From: Erythrobacter tepidarius | GTDB lineage: Bacteria; Pseudomonadota; Alphaproteobacteria; Sphingomonadales; Sphingomonadaceae | Direction of reading: 5' to 3' | Length of the DNA stretch: 64,000 nt | Assembly: GCF_002155695.1 (NCBI RefSeq) | Contig: NZ_MUYJ01000003.1 | Span: 217,243 to 281,242 of the forward strand | Shown: one piece after another, positions 49,834 through 59,923 of the stretch | Layout of the letters: each line of letters starts with the position of its first letter | Numbering within the stretch: position 1 is the stretch's first letter | Position numbers and translations under genes: made by a program | The notes under the pieces: generated by a model | The model's input: the letters and a program-made list of their open reading frames with translations, nothing else | The model's database searches: none | Told to the model about the DNA's origin: nothing

Positions 49834-50364
49834 ATGAAAGCTGCTCTGCCCCTCCTCGCCGCGGCGCTCGCCCTGACAGCCTGCGCCTCCGCGGTTCCGC
49901 CGCCCGCTCCGGCGCCTGCGCCGATCGCGCGCCCGGCCCCCGCCTCGCGCCCGGCTCCGGTGGCGCAGGCCCCGGTCACCAACAACTGGATGGACAATCC
50001 GGCAACCCCCGGCGACTGGCGCTATGCCCCGCGCGGACAAGGCTCCGAGGCGAGCTTCTGGAGCCCCGCGGGTACGCCGGTGGCGCGGCTGCGCTGCTTG
50101 GCTGATACCCGCAGCGTTGTGCTCTCGCTGCCGGCGACCGGCGCGCGCGCGCCGCTGGTGACGATCCGCACCGAAACCGCGACCCGCACCCTCGAGGCAA
50201 CCCCCGCCGATCGCGAGATGACGGTAAGCATCGCCGCCGGCGATCCGCTGCTCGATGCCATGGCCCTATCGAAGGGGCGGTTTGCGGTGGAAAGCGAGGG
50301 CCTGCCAGCGCTCTACTTGCCGAGCTGGGCCGAAGTCACGCGGGTGATCGAGGATTGCAGATAG
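49834..50364 (+). CDS. Putative lipoprotein, function unknown
   Basis: 176 residues. Signal with lipobox LTACAS (Cys17), a Pro/Ala-rich linker (about 22-48), and a beta-rich domain with WRYAPRGQGSEASFWSP and a C-terminal PSWAEVTRVIEDC. Two cysteines in the domain (about 88 and 175) could form a disulfide. No known family recognised. Confidence 0.8.
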   Translation: MKAALPLLAAALALTACASAVPPPAPAPAPIARPAPASRPAPVAQAPVTNNWMDNPATPGDWRYAPRGQGSEASFWSPAGTPVARLRCLADTRSVVLSLPATGARAPLVTIRTETATRTLEATPADREMTVSIAAGDPLLDAMALSKGRFAVESEGLPALYLPSWAEVTRVIEDCR

Positions 50365-50544
50365 GGGAGAATGGCCCAGGCTTCACTGACGGCGATGGCT
50401 TACGGACCCGCAGGGATCGCAACGCGCCGAGGATCTGCCCGCGCCGGCGGACATGCAAACAAAGGCCCCCTCACCCGATTCCATAGATTAATTTCCACAG
50501 GCTCGTGCACAGGTAATCCCCGGTCGGCCCACAGATCGGCGCAC

Positions 50545-50576
50545 AAACGCAAAACGCCCGAGGAAAACCCCGGGCG
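50545..50576 (-). terminator. Intrinsic terminator, minus strand
   Basis: 9-bp stem (one mismatch) CGCCCGGGG-TTTT-CCTCGGGCG followed on the minus strand by TTTTGCGTTTG. It ends a transcript coming from the right, about 50 nt past the minus-strand promoter-like site. Confidence 0.75.
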
Positions 50577-50607
50577 CGCCAGCCGCATTTCTCCACGGCG
50601 AAGCGAC

Positions 50608-50635
50608 ATTATGACGCGGGAAAAGTTTAAAACAA
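50608..50635 (-). promoter_or_regulatory. Promoter-like site, minus strand
   Basis: On the minus strand TTGTTT, a 16-bp spacer, then CATAAT (five of six matches to the -10 consensus). A short transcript to the terminator at 50545-50576 would contain GGAGAA followed by an ATG, then the terminator stem. Confidence 0.5.
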
Positions 50636-50754
50636 GTCTTGTCGACGCCCCTGCCTTGATTCACATTAAGCCCTGAGGCCAGCGGCGAACGCGGTCCTCG
50701 GCCCCCGGTGAAACGGCTGGGTCTTGGCACACTAGCGCGAAAGGAGGTGATCCG

Positions 50755-50811
50755 ATGTCTCATGGTTCAGCAGAGAGGTCGGCAAGTTTCCGCGCGAGGC
50801 ACTACCGGTAA
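50755..50811 (+). CDS. 18-residue peptide ORF behind a perfect ribosome binding site
   Basis: Encodes MSHGSAERSASFRARHYR, ending in TAA. The upstream sequence AAAGGAGGTGATCC (50740-50753) is fully complementary to the universal 16S rRNA tail and ends one base before the ATG, so spacing from the GGAGG core is about eight bases. The peptide is basic, with no hydrophobic segment and no run of a single amino acid as in biosynthetic leader peptides. Function unknown. Confidence 0.55.
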   Translation: MSHGSAERSASFRARHYR

Positions 50812-50862
50812 TTCATTACCCCTAGAGGCTTCGTGAGCGGCACTTCCTGGCCGCTGACCATG

Positions 50863-50908
50863 AAAGGGCGTTTCCACCGACGGGCTGGAAGCGCCCTTTT
50901 CATTTCTT
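50863..50908 (+). terminator. Intrinsic terminator of the small-ORF unit
   Basis: 14-bp stem with one wobble (AAAGGGCGTTTCCA with TGGAAGCGCCCTTT) and a 9-nt loop, followed by TTTTCATTTCTT. Confidence 0.88.
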
Positions 50909-51156
50909 GTATTGCTTCCCCACCTGCGCGCGAAGGCCCTCGGCGCGGGTTGTCCGCTTCGCTCCGCAGCGCCGGCGGACGGGCGATTGCCTGGCCAGTC
51001 GGTTCAATGCTTGAAGCCGGCTGCGCGTGAGTTCGGTGCACGACCGATATCCCGCCCTTCAGGGCAGACAGACCCTGCGCAGGATGGCAGAGCGGCGCGC
51101 AAGAACGCGCCAACAGCAATCTTGCTCTAATCGGCGCGCAGGATTAGGCGCACCGC

Positions 51157-52229
<1,073 letters not shown>

Positions 52230-52233
<4 letters not shown>

Positions 52234-53018
52234 TTGCCGTCGCGGCGCTCTACCAGTTCACGCCCTTTCCCGATCCTGAAGCCCTGCGCGAGCGCCTGTT
52301 GACGCTTTGCGAAGAGACGGGGATCAAAGGCACGCTGGTGCTCGCGCGCGAGGGCATCAACGGGACGATCGCGGGCACTGACAATGCGCTCGCGGTGGTG
52401 CTCGATCGCATCCGCGCGCTGCCGGGCTGCGACAAGCTCGACGTGAAGTTCTCCGCTGCCTGCGCCATGCCCTTCGGCCGGATGAAGGTGCGGGTCAAGC
52501 GCGAGATCGTCACCATGGGCGAGCCCGACATCGACCCGCGCCTCAGCGTCGGCACCTATGTCGATCCGCATGACTGGAACGCGCTGATCGCCGATCCCGA
52601 CACGCTCGTTATCGACACCCGCAACGATTATGAAGTCGCGATCGGCACCTTTGTCGGGGCAATCGATCCCGCCACGGCTTGCTTCCGCGACTTCCCGGCC
52701 TGGTTCCGCGCCAACCGCGAGGAACTGCTGGCGGACAAGAAAAGGGTCGCGATGTTCTGCACCGGCGGCATCCGCTGCGAGAAGTCGACCAGCTTCCTGC
52801 GCGCAGAAGGCGTTGCGGAGGTCTATCATCTGCGCGGAGGCATTCTCAAATATCTCGAACAAGTGCCCGAAAAACAAAGCCTGTGGCAGGGGGAATGCTT
52901 TGTTTTCGACGAGCGCGTGAGCCTCGGCCATGGGTTGGCGCAGGGCACCCATATGCTTTGCCAGCCTTGCGGGCGGCCCTATCCGGCGGGCGCGGCCTGC
53001 CCGCTGTGCCGGCCCTAG
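52230..53018 (+). CDS. trhO: tRNA uridine-34 hydroxylase (TrhO/YceA, rhodanese-type)
   Basis: Forms 5-hydroxyuridine at the wobble base of tRNA. 262 residues from the GTG at 52230, coupled to ilvE. Rhodanese active loop [11 protein letters not shown] with Cys177 and Cys183. The C-terminus has two Cys pairs (LCQPCG and CPLC) that may bind zinc. Its TAG stop overlaps the convergent LysR stop by four bases. Confidence 0.93.
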
Positions 53019-53905
53019 GCCAGACCCTCCCGGAAGGCATCCACCAGCCAGCGCGCGGCCGGGCCGAGCCGCGTATCGCGCCGCCATAGCGCCGAGAGGC
53101 GATAAAGCGCGCCGGGCTTCTCCGGCAGATCGAGTTCGACCAGCGCGCCGCTCGCCAGATCGCCCGCCACCATCGCGCGCGGCATGTTGCCCCAGCCCAG
53201 CCCCTCTTTGAGCAGTGCGTGTTTCGCGCCCAGATCCCCCAGACGCCAGGTCAGCGGGGAGAGCACCGAGAATTCGCGTCCCTCGGTCAGGGGCGAGCGG
53301 TCGGTCAGCACCAGTTGCAGGTGGCGGCGGCTCTCCCCCGGCGCGATCCCGGGCCGCGCCAGCGGGTGCGAGGGCGCGGCAACCGGGATCAGCTCGATGG
53401 CGCCGACCGCCTGCCGCTCCAGCGCAGGCTGATCGCCGATCACCGGGCCGCCGATGGCGAGATCCGAACCGCCGTCGATCACGCAGGCGGCCACCGCGCC
53501 CAGGCCTTCGATCCGGAGCGTCAGCGCGCAGGTCGGGAACGTGTGGCGAAACGCGCCCAGCACCTGCGCGGTGACCTCGCCCGGCACCATCACGTCGACC
53601 ACCAGCGTCAGCGACGGCTCCTGCCCCGCATGGAGCGAGCGCGCCTTGGCAAGCAGCGCATCGACCCCGTCGGCAATCCCGCGCGCCTCCGCCAGCAGCC
53701 CCGCGCCCGCCGCCGTCAACACCGGGCGGCGCGATCCTTCGCGCGCGTACAACGCAAGGCCGAGCTGCGCCTCCAATTGCGCGATGCCATAGGAAATCGC
53801 CGAGACCGCCCGCCCCATGGCCTTGGCAGCGCCGCCAAAGCTGCCGTGTTCAGCCACGGCGAGGAAGATGCGCAGCTGATCGATTGTGGGTTCGCCGAGT
53901 TTCAT
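53015..53905 (-). CDS. LysR-family regulator divergent from pirin/azoreductase
   Basis: 296 residues from the ATG at 53905 ([20 protein letters not shown]); an ATG at 53914 is possible but lies in the palindrome. N-terminal HTH with [20 protein letters not shown], effector domain from about 90. Divergent from pirin and azoR, so it probably controls a quinone or electrophile response. Confidence 0.92.
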   Translation of the reverse strand: MKLGEPTIDQLRIFLAVAEHGSFGGAAKAMGRAVSAISYGIAQLEAQLGLALYAREGSRRPVLTAAGAGLLAEARGIADGVDALLAKARSLHAGQEPSLTLVVDVMVPGEVTAQVLGAFRHTFPTCALTLRIEGLGAVAACVIDGGSDLAIGGPVIGDQPALERQAVGAIELIPVAAPSHPLARPGIAPGESRRHLQLVLTDRSPLTEGREFSVLSPLTWRLGDLGAKHALLKEGLGWGNMPRAMVAGDLASGALVELDLPEKPGALYRLSALWRRDTRLGPAARWLVDAFREGLA

Positions 53906-53912
53906 CGCCAGC

Positions 53913-53933
53913 ATGTTCGGATTTTCCGAACAT
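53913..53933. promoter_or_regulatory. Palindrome between LysR and pirin genes
   Basis: ATGTTCGGA-TTT-TCCGAACAT, perfect 9-bp arms, just beside a consensus -35 box TTGACA (53935-53940) directed at the pirin gene. It is the likely LysR operator. Confidence 0.65.
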
Positions 53934-54010
53934 CTTGACAAGTTTTATCGCACTTATCCGTTCATCATTGCAGGCCTATCTCAGCCGCAACACGAACAAG
54001 GAGACAGGCC

Positions 54011-54712
54011 ATGATCGAATTGCGTCCATTCAACACCCTCGGCGCCGCCAGCCACGGCTGGCTCGATGCGCGCCACCACTTCTCCTTCGCGAATTACCAC
54101 GATCCGACCCGCGTCCAGTGGGGTGCCCTGAGGGTCTGGAACGACGATCGCATCGCACCCGGCACCGGCTTTCCCACCCATCCGCACAGCGACATGGAGA
54201 TCATCACCTATGTCCGCAGCGGCGCGATCACCCACCGCGATTCAATGGGCAACGTCGGCCGCACCGAAGCGGGTGACGTGCAGGTGATGAGCGCCGGGCG
54301 CGGCGTGCGCCATTCGGAATACAACCTCGAAGCCAGCGACACGACGCTGTTCCAGATCTGGATCATCCCCGACGAGCGCGGCGGCGAGCCGAGCTGGGGC
54401 GCGCGCCAGTTCCCCAAGGGCGAGCGCGCCGGCGCGTTCGTGCCGCTCGCCAGCGGGGTGGCGGACGACAATGACGCCCTCAAGATCCGCGCCGATGCCC
54501 GGGTGCTGGGCGCAACGATCAAGGCCGGCGAGAGCGTGACCTACACGCCCCGCTCGGCTGATCGCCACCTCTATCTGGTGCCTGCCACCGGCAAGGTGCG
54601 GATCGAGACGGTGGAAGCCAATGCCCGTGACGGCGTTGCGATCACCAACCTCGCCGAAGTGACCATCACCGCGCTCGAAGACAGCGAAGTGGTGCTGGTC
54701 GACGCGGCCTGA
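54011..54712 (+). CDS. Pirin-family protein (quercetinase-type bicupin)
   Basis: 233 residues. Metal-binding residues His57, His59, His101 and Glu103 are at the same positions as in E. coli YhhW. Two cupin domains. Some members oxidise quercetin, others act as redox sensors. AAGGAGA precedes the ATG. It forms a unit with the azoreductase. Confidence 0.93.
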   Translation: MIELRPFNTLGAASHGWLDARHHFSFANYHDPTRVQWGALRVWNDDRIAPGTGFPTHPHSDMEIITYVRSGAITHRDSMGNVGRTEAGDVQVMSAGRGVRHSEYNLEASDTTLFQIWIIPDERGGEPSWGARQFPKGERAGAFVPLASGVADDNDALKIRADARVLGATIKAGESVTYTPRSADRHLYLVPATGKVRIETVEANARDGVAITNLAEVTITALEDSEVVLVDAA

Positions 54713-54798
54713 GCCTTCCCCCGGAGCCGGCCGGTTCCCCCATCCCCTCTGCACCGGCCGGCTCCTCCCCTCTCCATTCCTCAAGGAAAGCACCTACG

Positions 54799-55395
54799 AT
54801 GAGCAACATCCTCTACATCACCGCCAGCATCCGTTCGGACGCCGAGAGTGTCTCGCGCGGGCTCGGCCAGCGGATCGTCGAGCGCCTCGCCGCCAAGACC
54901 GGCGCAAGCCTCACCACCCGCGATCTGGCCGCCAATGATCTGCCTTTCGTGAGCGCCGAGCGCTTCGGCGCGAACCTCACGCCCGCTGCCGAGCGCACTC
55001 CGGAGCAGGCTGACCTCGCCGCCATCGCCGACACGCTGATCGCCGAATTGCAGGCCGCCGATATCATCGTGATCGCCGCGCCGATCTATAATTTCGGCCC
55101 TCCGGCAAGCCTCAAGGCCTGGGCTGACCTCGTCGCCCGCGCCGGCACGACCTTCCGCTATACCGCCAATGGCCCGGAAGGCCTCCTCAAGGGCAAGACA
55201 GCCTATCTCGCCATCGCCAGCGGCGGCACAGCGGTGGGCAGCGACATCGATTTCATGAGCCGCTGGCTGACCTTCTTCCTCGGCTTTATCGGCATCACCG
55301 ATGTCGAGATCATCGCCGCCGACGGCGTCATGGGCGCCGATGGCGAAGCGAAGATCGCTGCCGCGCAGGAAGCGGCGCTCAGGCTCTCGGCCTGA
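54799..55395 (+). CDS. azoR: FMN-dependent NADH-azoreductase/quinone reductase
   Basis: 198 residues. Flavodoxin-like fold with APIYNFGPPASLKAWADLVA and RAGTTFRYTANGPEGLLKGK, the FMN-binding signatures of AzoR. Reduces quinones and azo bonds by two electrons. AAGGAAAG precedes the ATG; 86 bp after pirin. Confidence 0.94.
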   Translation: MSNILYITASIRSDAESVSRGLGQRIVERLAAKTGASLTTRDLAANDLPFVSAERFGANLTPAAERTPEQADLAAIADTLIAELQAADIIVIAAPIYNFGPPASLKAWADLVARAGTTFRYTANGPEGLLKGKTAYLAIASGGTAVGSDIDFMSRWLTFFLGFIGITDVEIIAADGVMGADGEAKIAAAQEAALRLSA

Positions 55396-55443
55396 GCATC
55401 GGCCACTAGGGGCGCGCCGCAAGACGGCCGCCCCCTTACGACG

Positions 55444-56346
55444 TTACAGCTTGGGGCGCATCAGCTGCCATTTGAAAATGGTACGGCTTGGGCGGATGAC
55501 GATGATCGCCACCCCGGCCAGCGCCATCGTTCCACCCACAAGCAGCGGCCAGCCGATCGCATCGCCGGTCAGCCAGGTGCCAAAGGCGATGGTGAGCAGC
55601 GGGGTGAGCAGCGTCAGCGGCACTATCAGGTTGGCGTCGTGGGCCTGAAACAGGTGAAAATAGGCGGAGTGCGCACCGACCGAGACCACCACCCCGGCAA
55701 ACAACACGCAGCCCGCCACCGCCAGTGGCGCGGCCATGAGCGCAGCCCATTGCCCGGTCTCCAGCGCCAATGTGGCAGGCAGCATCACCAGCAGCGAGGC
55801 GACCGCCGCCCAGGCCTGCAAGGCCACCGCGCTCACCTCCAACCGCTTGACGAAGACCGAGGCCAAGGCCCCGATGAATACGCCTGCGAAAGCAAAGCCC
55901 AGCCCCACCGGATCGCCCGCCTGCGACGGGGCGCCGATCGCAAGGCCGACTCCGCCCAGCGCCAGCGCCATGCCCAAACCGCGCCGCCAGCGCACCTGCT
56001 CGCCCAGAAAGATGATCGCGAACAGCACGGTGAGCGGCGCGCCCGAGAGGTTGACGATGCCGACCGCCGATGGGCTGGCCGTCTGCAGGCCGATGAATTG
56101 CAACCCGAAACTTCCGCCGGTGATCGCAAAGCCGAGCAGCAGCACCAGTCCCAGGCGTTCGGGCCGCCCGCGCAACAGCAGCGGGAACAGCACCGCCAGC
56201 ACCGTGGCCGAGCGCAACACGGTGTAGAACAGCGGCGGCAGGCCGAGCGTCGTCACCGCGATCTTGGAGACCACGACATTCAACGCCCAGGCGACATTGC
56301 AAAACAGCATGATGCCCAGCGCCGAGAGAGGAAGGCCTTTGGGCAT
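55444..56346 (-). CDS. EamA-family (DMT superfamily) transporter
   Basis: 300 residues, ten hydrophobic helices in two EamA repeats (starting near residues 10 and 150). Exporters of amino acids or metabolites; the substrate is unknown. Its ATG shares one base with the nadE stop (TGATG). Confidence 0.9.
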   Translation of the reverse strand: MPKGLPLSALGIMLFCNVAWALNVVVSKIAVTTLGLPPLFYTVLRSATVLAVLFPLLLRGRPERLGLVLLLGFAITGGSFGLQFIGLQTASPSAVGIVNLSGAPLTVLFAIIFLGEQVRWRRGLGMALALGGVGLAIGAPSQAGDPVGLGFAFAGVFIGALASVFVKRLEVSAVALQAWAAVASLLVMLPATLALETGQWAALMAAPLAVAGCVLFAGVVVSVGAHSAYFHLFQAHDANLIVPLTLLTPLLTIAFGTWLTGDAIGWPLLVGGTMALAGVAIIVIRPSRTIFKWQLMRPKL

Positions 56347-58427
56347 CAGGCGGGAAGGTTTCGCGCCACCGCATCAGGCAGGCGCTCGCGCAGCTCCTCG
56401 CGCCACACACCGGCCACCGCATCGGACGGCGCGCGCCATTCGCCGCGCGGGGAGAGCGCGCCGGCCGAGGAGACCTTCGGCCCGTTGGGCAGCGCGGATC
56501 GCTTGAACTGCGAAAAACCGAAGAAGCGCGCACAGAACCGGTCGAGCCAGTGCGCGATGACGGCCAGATCATAGGCGTTCCGGCGGCTTTCCGGGAAGCC
56601 CGCAGGCCACACTCCGGCCGCGGCATCCTTCCACGCATGCCACGCAAGAAAGGCGACCTTGGAGGGCCGCTGGCCATAGCGGATCACGTGGTGGAGGAAG
56701 AAATCGTTAAGCTCGTAAGGCCCCACGAGTGCCTCGGTCGATTGCATCGCCCCGTCCGCGCCGGGCGGCACCAGCTCGGGCGAAATCTCGGTATCGAGGA
56801 TCGCGGCGAGCACCTCGGCGCAAGCCTCATCGAACTGGTGCGTGGCGATCGCCCAGCGGATCAGATATTGAATCAGCGTCTTGGGCACGCCCGCATTGAC
56901 CCCGTAATGGCTCATGTGATCGCCCACGCCATAGGTGCACCAGCCGAGCGCGAGCTCGGAAAGGTCGCCCGTGCCGAGGACAAAGCCGCCGTGCTGTCCG
57001 GCAAGGCGGAACAGGTAATCGGTTCTGAGGCCCGCCTGCACATTTTCGAAGGTCACGTCATGCACGGGTTCGCCCCGGGCAAAGGCGTGACCAATATCCT
57101 CGAGCATCTTGCGCGCGGCGGGACGGATGTCGATCTCTTCCGCGGTGATGCCCATCGCCGCCATCAGCTTGTGAGCGTTCGATCTGGTGCCCTGCGAGGT
57201 GGCGAAGCCGGGCATGGTATAGCCGCGGATGGTGGTGCGCGGCAGGCCCAGCCGGTCGCAGGCCTTGGCCGCGACGATCAGCGCGTGGGTGGAGTCCAAT
57301 CCGCCCGAAATCCCGATCACGAGGCTCCTCGCCCCGGTCGATTCGATCCGTCGCATCAGCGCATCGACCTGGATGTTGAACGCCTCGTAGCAGTCCTCGT
57401 CGAGCTTTTCGGGTCGGTCAGGCACGAAGGGGAAGCGCGCCACCGGCCGGTGGAGCCCGATGTCGCCTGCCGCATAGCGATGCTCGAAGTCGATCCGGCG
57501 ATAGCTGTCCGCCGGGTTGCCCGCCCAATCCGCCGCATCGGCAAAGGTCTGGTTGCGCAGCCGCTCGGCAGCCAGGCGCTCGGTGTCGATATCGACCACG
57601 CACAGCTCGCCCGTGCGATCAAAGCGCGCCGATTGGGCAAGAAGATCGCCCATCTCGTAGATCACACCCTGCCCGTCCCACGCGAGATCGGTGGTGCTCT
57701 CGCCGTGGCCGCTCGCCGAATAGACATAGGCCGCGATCGCGCGCGAGGCCGAAGAACGGCAGTGCAGGTGGCGATCATCGGCCCGTCCGATGGTGACGGG
57801 CGAGGCCGAAAGATTGCACAGGATCAGCGCACCGGCGAGCGCCGCCGTCATCCCCGGCGGGATCGGGGCCCAGAAATCCTCGCAGATTTCCACCCCGAAG
57901 CGGAAACCGGGTAGGTTGGCTGCGGCGAAGACCAGATCGGTGCCAAACGGCACCTCCTCGCCCGCCAGAGCGATCCACAGATCGGTGCAGCCGCGCCCGT
58001 GGGCGAAGTGGCGTTTTTCGTAGAACTCACGGTAATTCGGCAGAAAGCTCTTGGGCACCACGCCCAGAATCTGCCCGCCCGCGATCACCACCGCACAGTT
58101 GTAGAGCTTGTCGGCGCGGCGGAGCGGTGCGCCCAACACCAGCACCGGGCGAAGGTCTGCCGAAGCCGCGACCACCTCGGCCAGCGCCTGCTCGACCCGC
58201 TCGATCAGCGCCTGCTGGAGCAGCAGATCGTCGATCGCATAAGCGGACAGTGTCAGTTCCGGAAACACCACCAGATCGACATTGGCCTCATCCGCCTTCC
58301 TCGCCTCGGCCAGCACGCCCGCGGTGTTGAAGGCGACATCGGCCGGGCGGATCGCTGGGGTGGCGGTCGCCACGCGCACGAAGCCGTGTTGGTGACAGTC
58401 GAAGAAGGGGTGCGAGGTTGCGCTCAT
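56346..58427 (-). CDS. nadE: Glutamine-dependent NAD+ synthetase
   Basis: 693 residues. N-terminal nitrilase-type glutaminase (1-300) with Glu57, Lys126 and Cys182 as catalytic triad (FPELTL, PKSFLPNYREF, VEICEDFW). C-terminal NAD synthetase domain with the ATP loop GISGGLDSTHALIV near residue 373. It converts deamido-NAD to NAD using ammonia from glutamine. Confidence 0.96.
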   Translation of the reverse strand: MSATSHPFFDCHQHGFVRVATATPAIRPADVAFNTAGVLAEARKADEANVDLVVFPELTLSAYAIDDLLLQQALIERVEQALAEVVAASADLRPVLVLGAPLRRADKLYNCAVVIAGGQILGVVPKSFLPNYREFYEKRHFAHGRGCTDLWIALAGEEVPFGTDLVFAAANLPGFRFGVEICEDFWAPIPPGMTAALAGALILCNLSASPVTIGRADDRHLHCRSSASRAIAAYVYSASGHGESTTDLAWDGQGVIYEMGDLLAQSARFDRTGELCVVDIDTERLAAERLRNQTFADAADWAGNPADSYRRIDFEHRYAAGDIGLHRPVARFPFVPDRPEKLDEDCYEAFNIQVDALMRRIESTGARSLVIGISGGLDSTHALIVAAKACDRLGLPRTTIRGYTMPGFATSQGTRSNAHKLMAAMGITAEEIDIRPAARKMLEDIGHAFARGEPVHDVTFENVQAGLRTDYLFRLAGQHGGFVLGTGDLSELALGWCTYGVGDHMSHYGVNAGVPKTLIQYLIRWAIATHQFDEACAEVLAAILDTEISPELVPPGADGAMQSTEALVGPYELNDFFLHHVIRYGQRPSKVAFLAWHAWKDAAAGVWPAGFPESRRNAYDLAVIAHWLDRFCARFFGFSQFKRSALPNGPKVSSAGALSPRGEWRAPSDAVAGVWREELRERLPDAVARNLPA

Positions 58428-58606
58428 GATGCTTCACGCGTTCCGGATGGGCCTGACACAGCCTCTAGCGGCTAATCCTTGCCGTTCCTAGCAGCCGCGC
58501 CAAAAGTCCGGCCTAGGCCCGGCCCGGCCGATTTGCGCACACTGGCGCTTGCAGAGCGGCGAACGAGGCTCCAAGTCTTGCCCCATATCATCGAGGAGCC
58601 GCAATC

Positions 58607-59467
58607 ATGGCCGACGCACCTTACACCCCGCCCGCTGTGTGGGATCCCAACACCGTCTCGGGCGGGCGCTTTGCCGGGATCAACCGCCCGACCGCCGGGC
58701 CTCGCGAGGAGCGCGAATTGCCGGTGGGCGAACATCCCTTCCAGCTCTATTCGCTCGCCACGCCCAATGGGGTGAAGGTGACGATCATGCTCGAGGAACT
58801 GCTCGAGGCCGGGCACAGGGGCGCGGAATATGATGCCTGGACGGTGAACATCAGCGCGGGCGAGCAGTTCGGCAGCGGCTTCGTCGCAGTGAACCCCAAT
58901 TCCAAGATCCCTGCCCTGCTCGATCGCAGCACTCCCGACGCCCCCTTCCGTGTGTTCGAGAGCGGGGCGATCCTTGTCCACCTGGCGGAAAAGTTCGGAA
59001 TGTTCCTCCCCGCCGATCCGGCCAAGCGCGCCGAGGTACTGAGCTGGTTGTTCTGGCAGGTCGCCAGCGCGCCCTTCATCGGCGGCGGTTTCGGCCATTT
59101 CTACGCCTATGCGCCCGAAAAATACGAATATCCCATCAACCGCTATGCGATGGAGACCAAGCGCATCTTCGACGTCGCGGACAAGCGCCTGGCGCAAAGC
59201 CGCTTTCTGGCGGGCGACGAATATTCGATCGCTGACATCGCCAACTTCCCCTGGCTCGCCCCCTTCACCGAAGGGACGATCTACAACGATGCCAAGACCT
59301 TTCTCAGCATCGACGAATACACCCACGTCGCGCGCTGGGTGGCTGAAATCAAGGCCCGCCCCGCCGTCCGGCGCGGGAGAATCGTCAACAAGGTGTGGGG
59401 CGATGAGGACACGCAGTTGAAGGAGCGCCACTCGGCGGCCGATTTCGCCGGCAAGCGGCTCGACTGA
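58607..59467 (+). CDS. Glutathione S-transferase, YghU/YfcG type
   Basis: 286 residues. Thioredoxin-like N-terminal domain with NSKIPALLDRS (cis-Pro) and ESGAILVHLAEKFG; alpha-helical C-terminal domain with FLAGDEYSIADIANFPWL. The long N-terminal segment (residues 1-45) is typical of the nu class, glutathione-dependent disulfide-bond oxidoreductases. Confidence 0.92.
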   Translation: MADAPYTPPAVWDPNTVSGGRFAGINRPTAGPREERELPVGEHPFQLYSLATPNGVKVTIMLEELLEAGHRGAEYDAWTVNISAGEQFGSGFVAVNPNSKIPALLDRSTPDAPFRVFESGAILVHLAEKFGMFLPADPAKRAEVLSWLFWQVASAPFIGGGFGHFYAYAPEKYEYPINRYAMETKRIFDVADKRLAQSRFLAGDEYSIADIANFPWLAPFTEGTIYNDAKTFLSIDEYTHVARWVAEIKARPAVRRGRIVNKVWGDEDTQLKERHSAADFAGKRLD

Positions 59468-59503
59468 GGCACGAAAAAGGTGGCAGGAAGCTGACCTCGC
59501 CCC

Positions 59504-59531
59504 TTCACAAGCCCGATTGAGGCGCTATAGA
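59504..59531 (+). promoter_or_regulatory. Promoter of tRNA-Gln
   Basis: TTCACA, a 16-bp spacer, TATAGA, then GCGCGGCTC before the tRNA 5' end at 59545. The -35 box matches the consensus in five of six positions, and the discriminator repeats the GCGCGGCTC seen at rpsM. Confidence 0.7.
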
Positions 59532-59544
59532 GCGCGGCTCTTGC

Positions 59545-59619
59545 TGGGGCGTAGCCAAGCGGTAAGGCAGCGGTTTTTGGTACCGCCATGCGAAGGTTCG
59601 AATCCTTCCGCCCCAGCCA
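59545..59619 (+). tRNA. tRNA-Gln (anticodon TTG)
   Basis: 75 nt including an encoded CCA. Acceptor arms TGGGGCG / CGCCCCA, discriminator G, anticodon stem GCGGT / ACCGC around a loop TTTTGGT with anticodon TTG, and T-arm GAAGG-TTCGAAT-CCTTC. It is directly followed by lower-GC sequence and a partly mobile region. Confidence 0.97.
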
Positions 59620-59923
59620 CGAATATCTTCAGATCCAAACATCTGAAAGATAACGGGTTTCTCTTCGAGTCAAAACCCCGTGGCACCCTGCCGTGGCACC
59701 CTCTCGTGGTCCTGATTTCGACATCATGATTCGACTGGATTCCGGGCGCAAGACGGCCATCCGATTTCCGCAGCTTTTCCACCGGCGTGTGCACACGTTT
59801 TGCACCGCACTTCAGTGCGGTGCCTGCTGGTCCGCTGGATTCAGATGAGGCTACCGATCAGCTCAATGACTGCGTTTGGGACATTCCTGCCGTCCGACGA
59901 AAGCTGCTGAAGGGCAGGTCCCG
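59620..59923. other. Downstream flank of tRNA-Gln, no gene seen
   Basis: About 300 bases of lower GC than upstream sequence. Contains two copies of CCGTGGCACCCT (near 59680-59702). No convincing reading frame and no integrase fragment is seen. Confidence 0.6.

Larger units (their letters stand above)
50735..50908 (+). ncRNA. Candidate small mRNA/regulatory RNA with an 18-codon ORF
   Basis: A discrete unit: a ribosome site of 14 bases that is a perfect complement of the 16S rRNA 3' end, an 18-codon ORF, a hairpin over the stop codon (GGTAAT-TC-ATTACC, 50807-50820), a further hairpin (AGCGGC / GCCGCT, about 50836-50855) and an intrinsic terminator. I could not locate a good promoter; a TSS near 50735 is a guess. 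Confidence 0.55.
50365..51156. other. Gene-poor region with two small-transcript-like units
   Basis: About 790 bases without a standard gene. It holds a minus-strand unit (promoter-like 50608-50635, terminator 50545-50576) and a plus-strand unit (perfect ribosome site and 18-codon ORF at 50741-50811, terminator 50863-50908). The remainder (50912-51156) is GC-rich and I see nothing else in it. Confidence 0.7.

Noticed and set aside
50371..50676. 101-codon plus-strand frame after the lipoprotein gene
   Set aside because: It crosses the minus-strand terminator, has the ATG too close to its purine run, and shows no domain.
50740..50753. Fragment of a 16S rRNA gene on the minus strand, because the 14-mer equals the anti-Shine-Dalgarno complement
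   Set aside because: Adjacent bases do not match the conserved 16S end (which reads GCGGCTGGATCACC), and no other rRNA sequence is nearby. A ribosome binding site is the better reading.
50755..50811. Leader peptide for attenuation of ilvE
   Set aside because: The peptide has no Ile, Leu or Val codons and the terminator is about 250 bp upstream of ilvE.
59620..59923. Integrase remnant next to tRNA-Gln
   Set aside because: No frame in this stretch shows tyrosine recombinase motifs.
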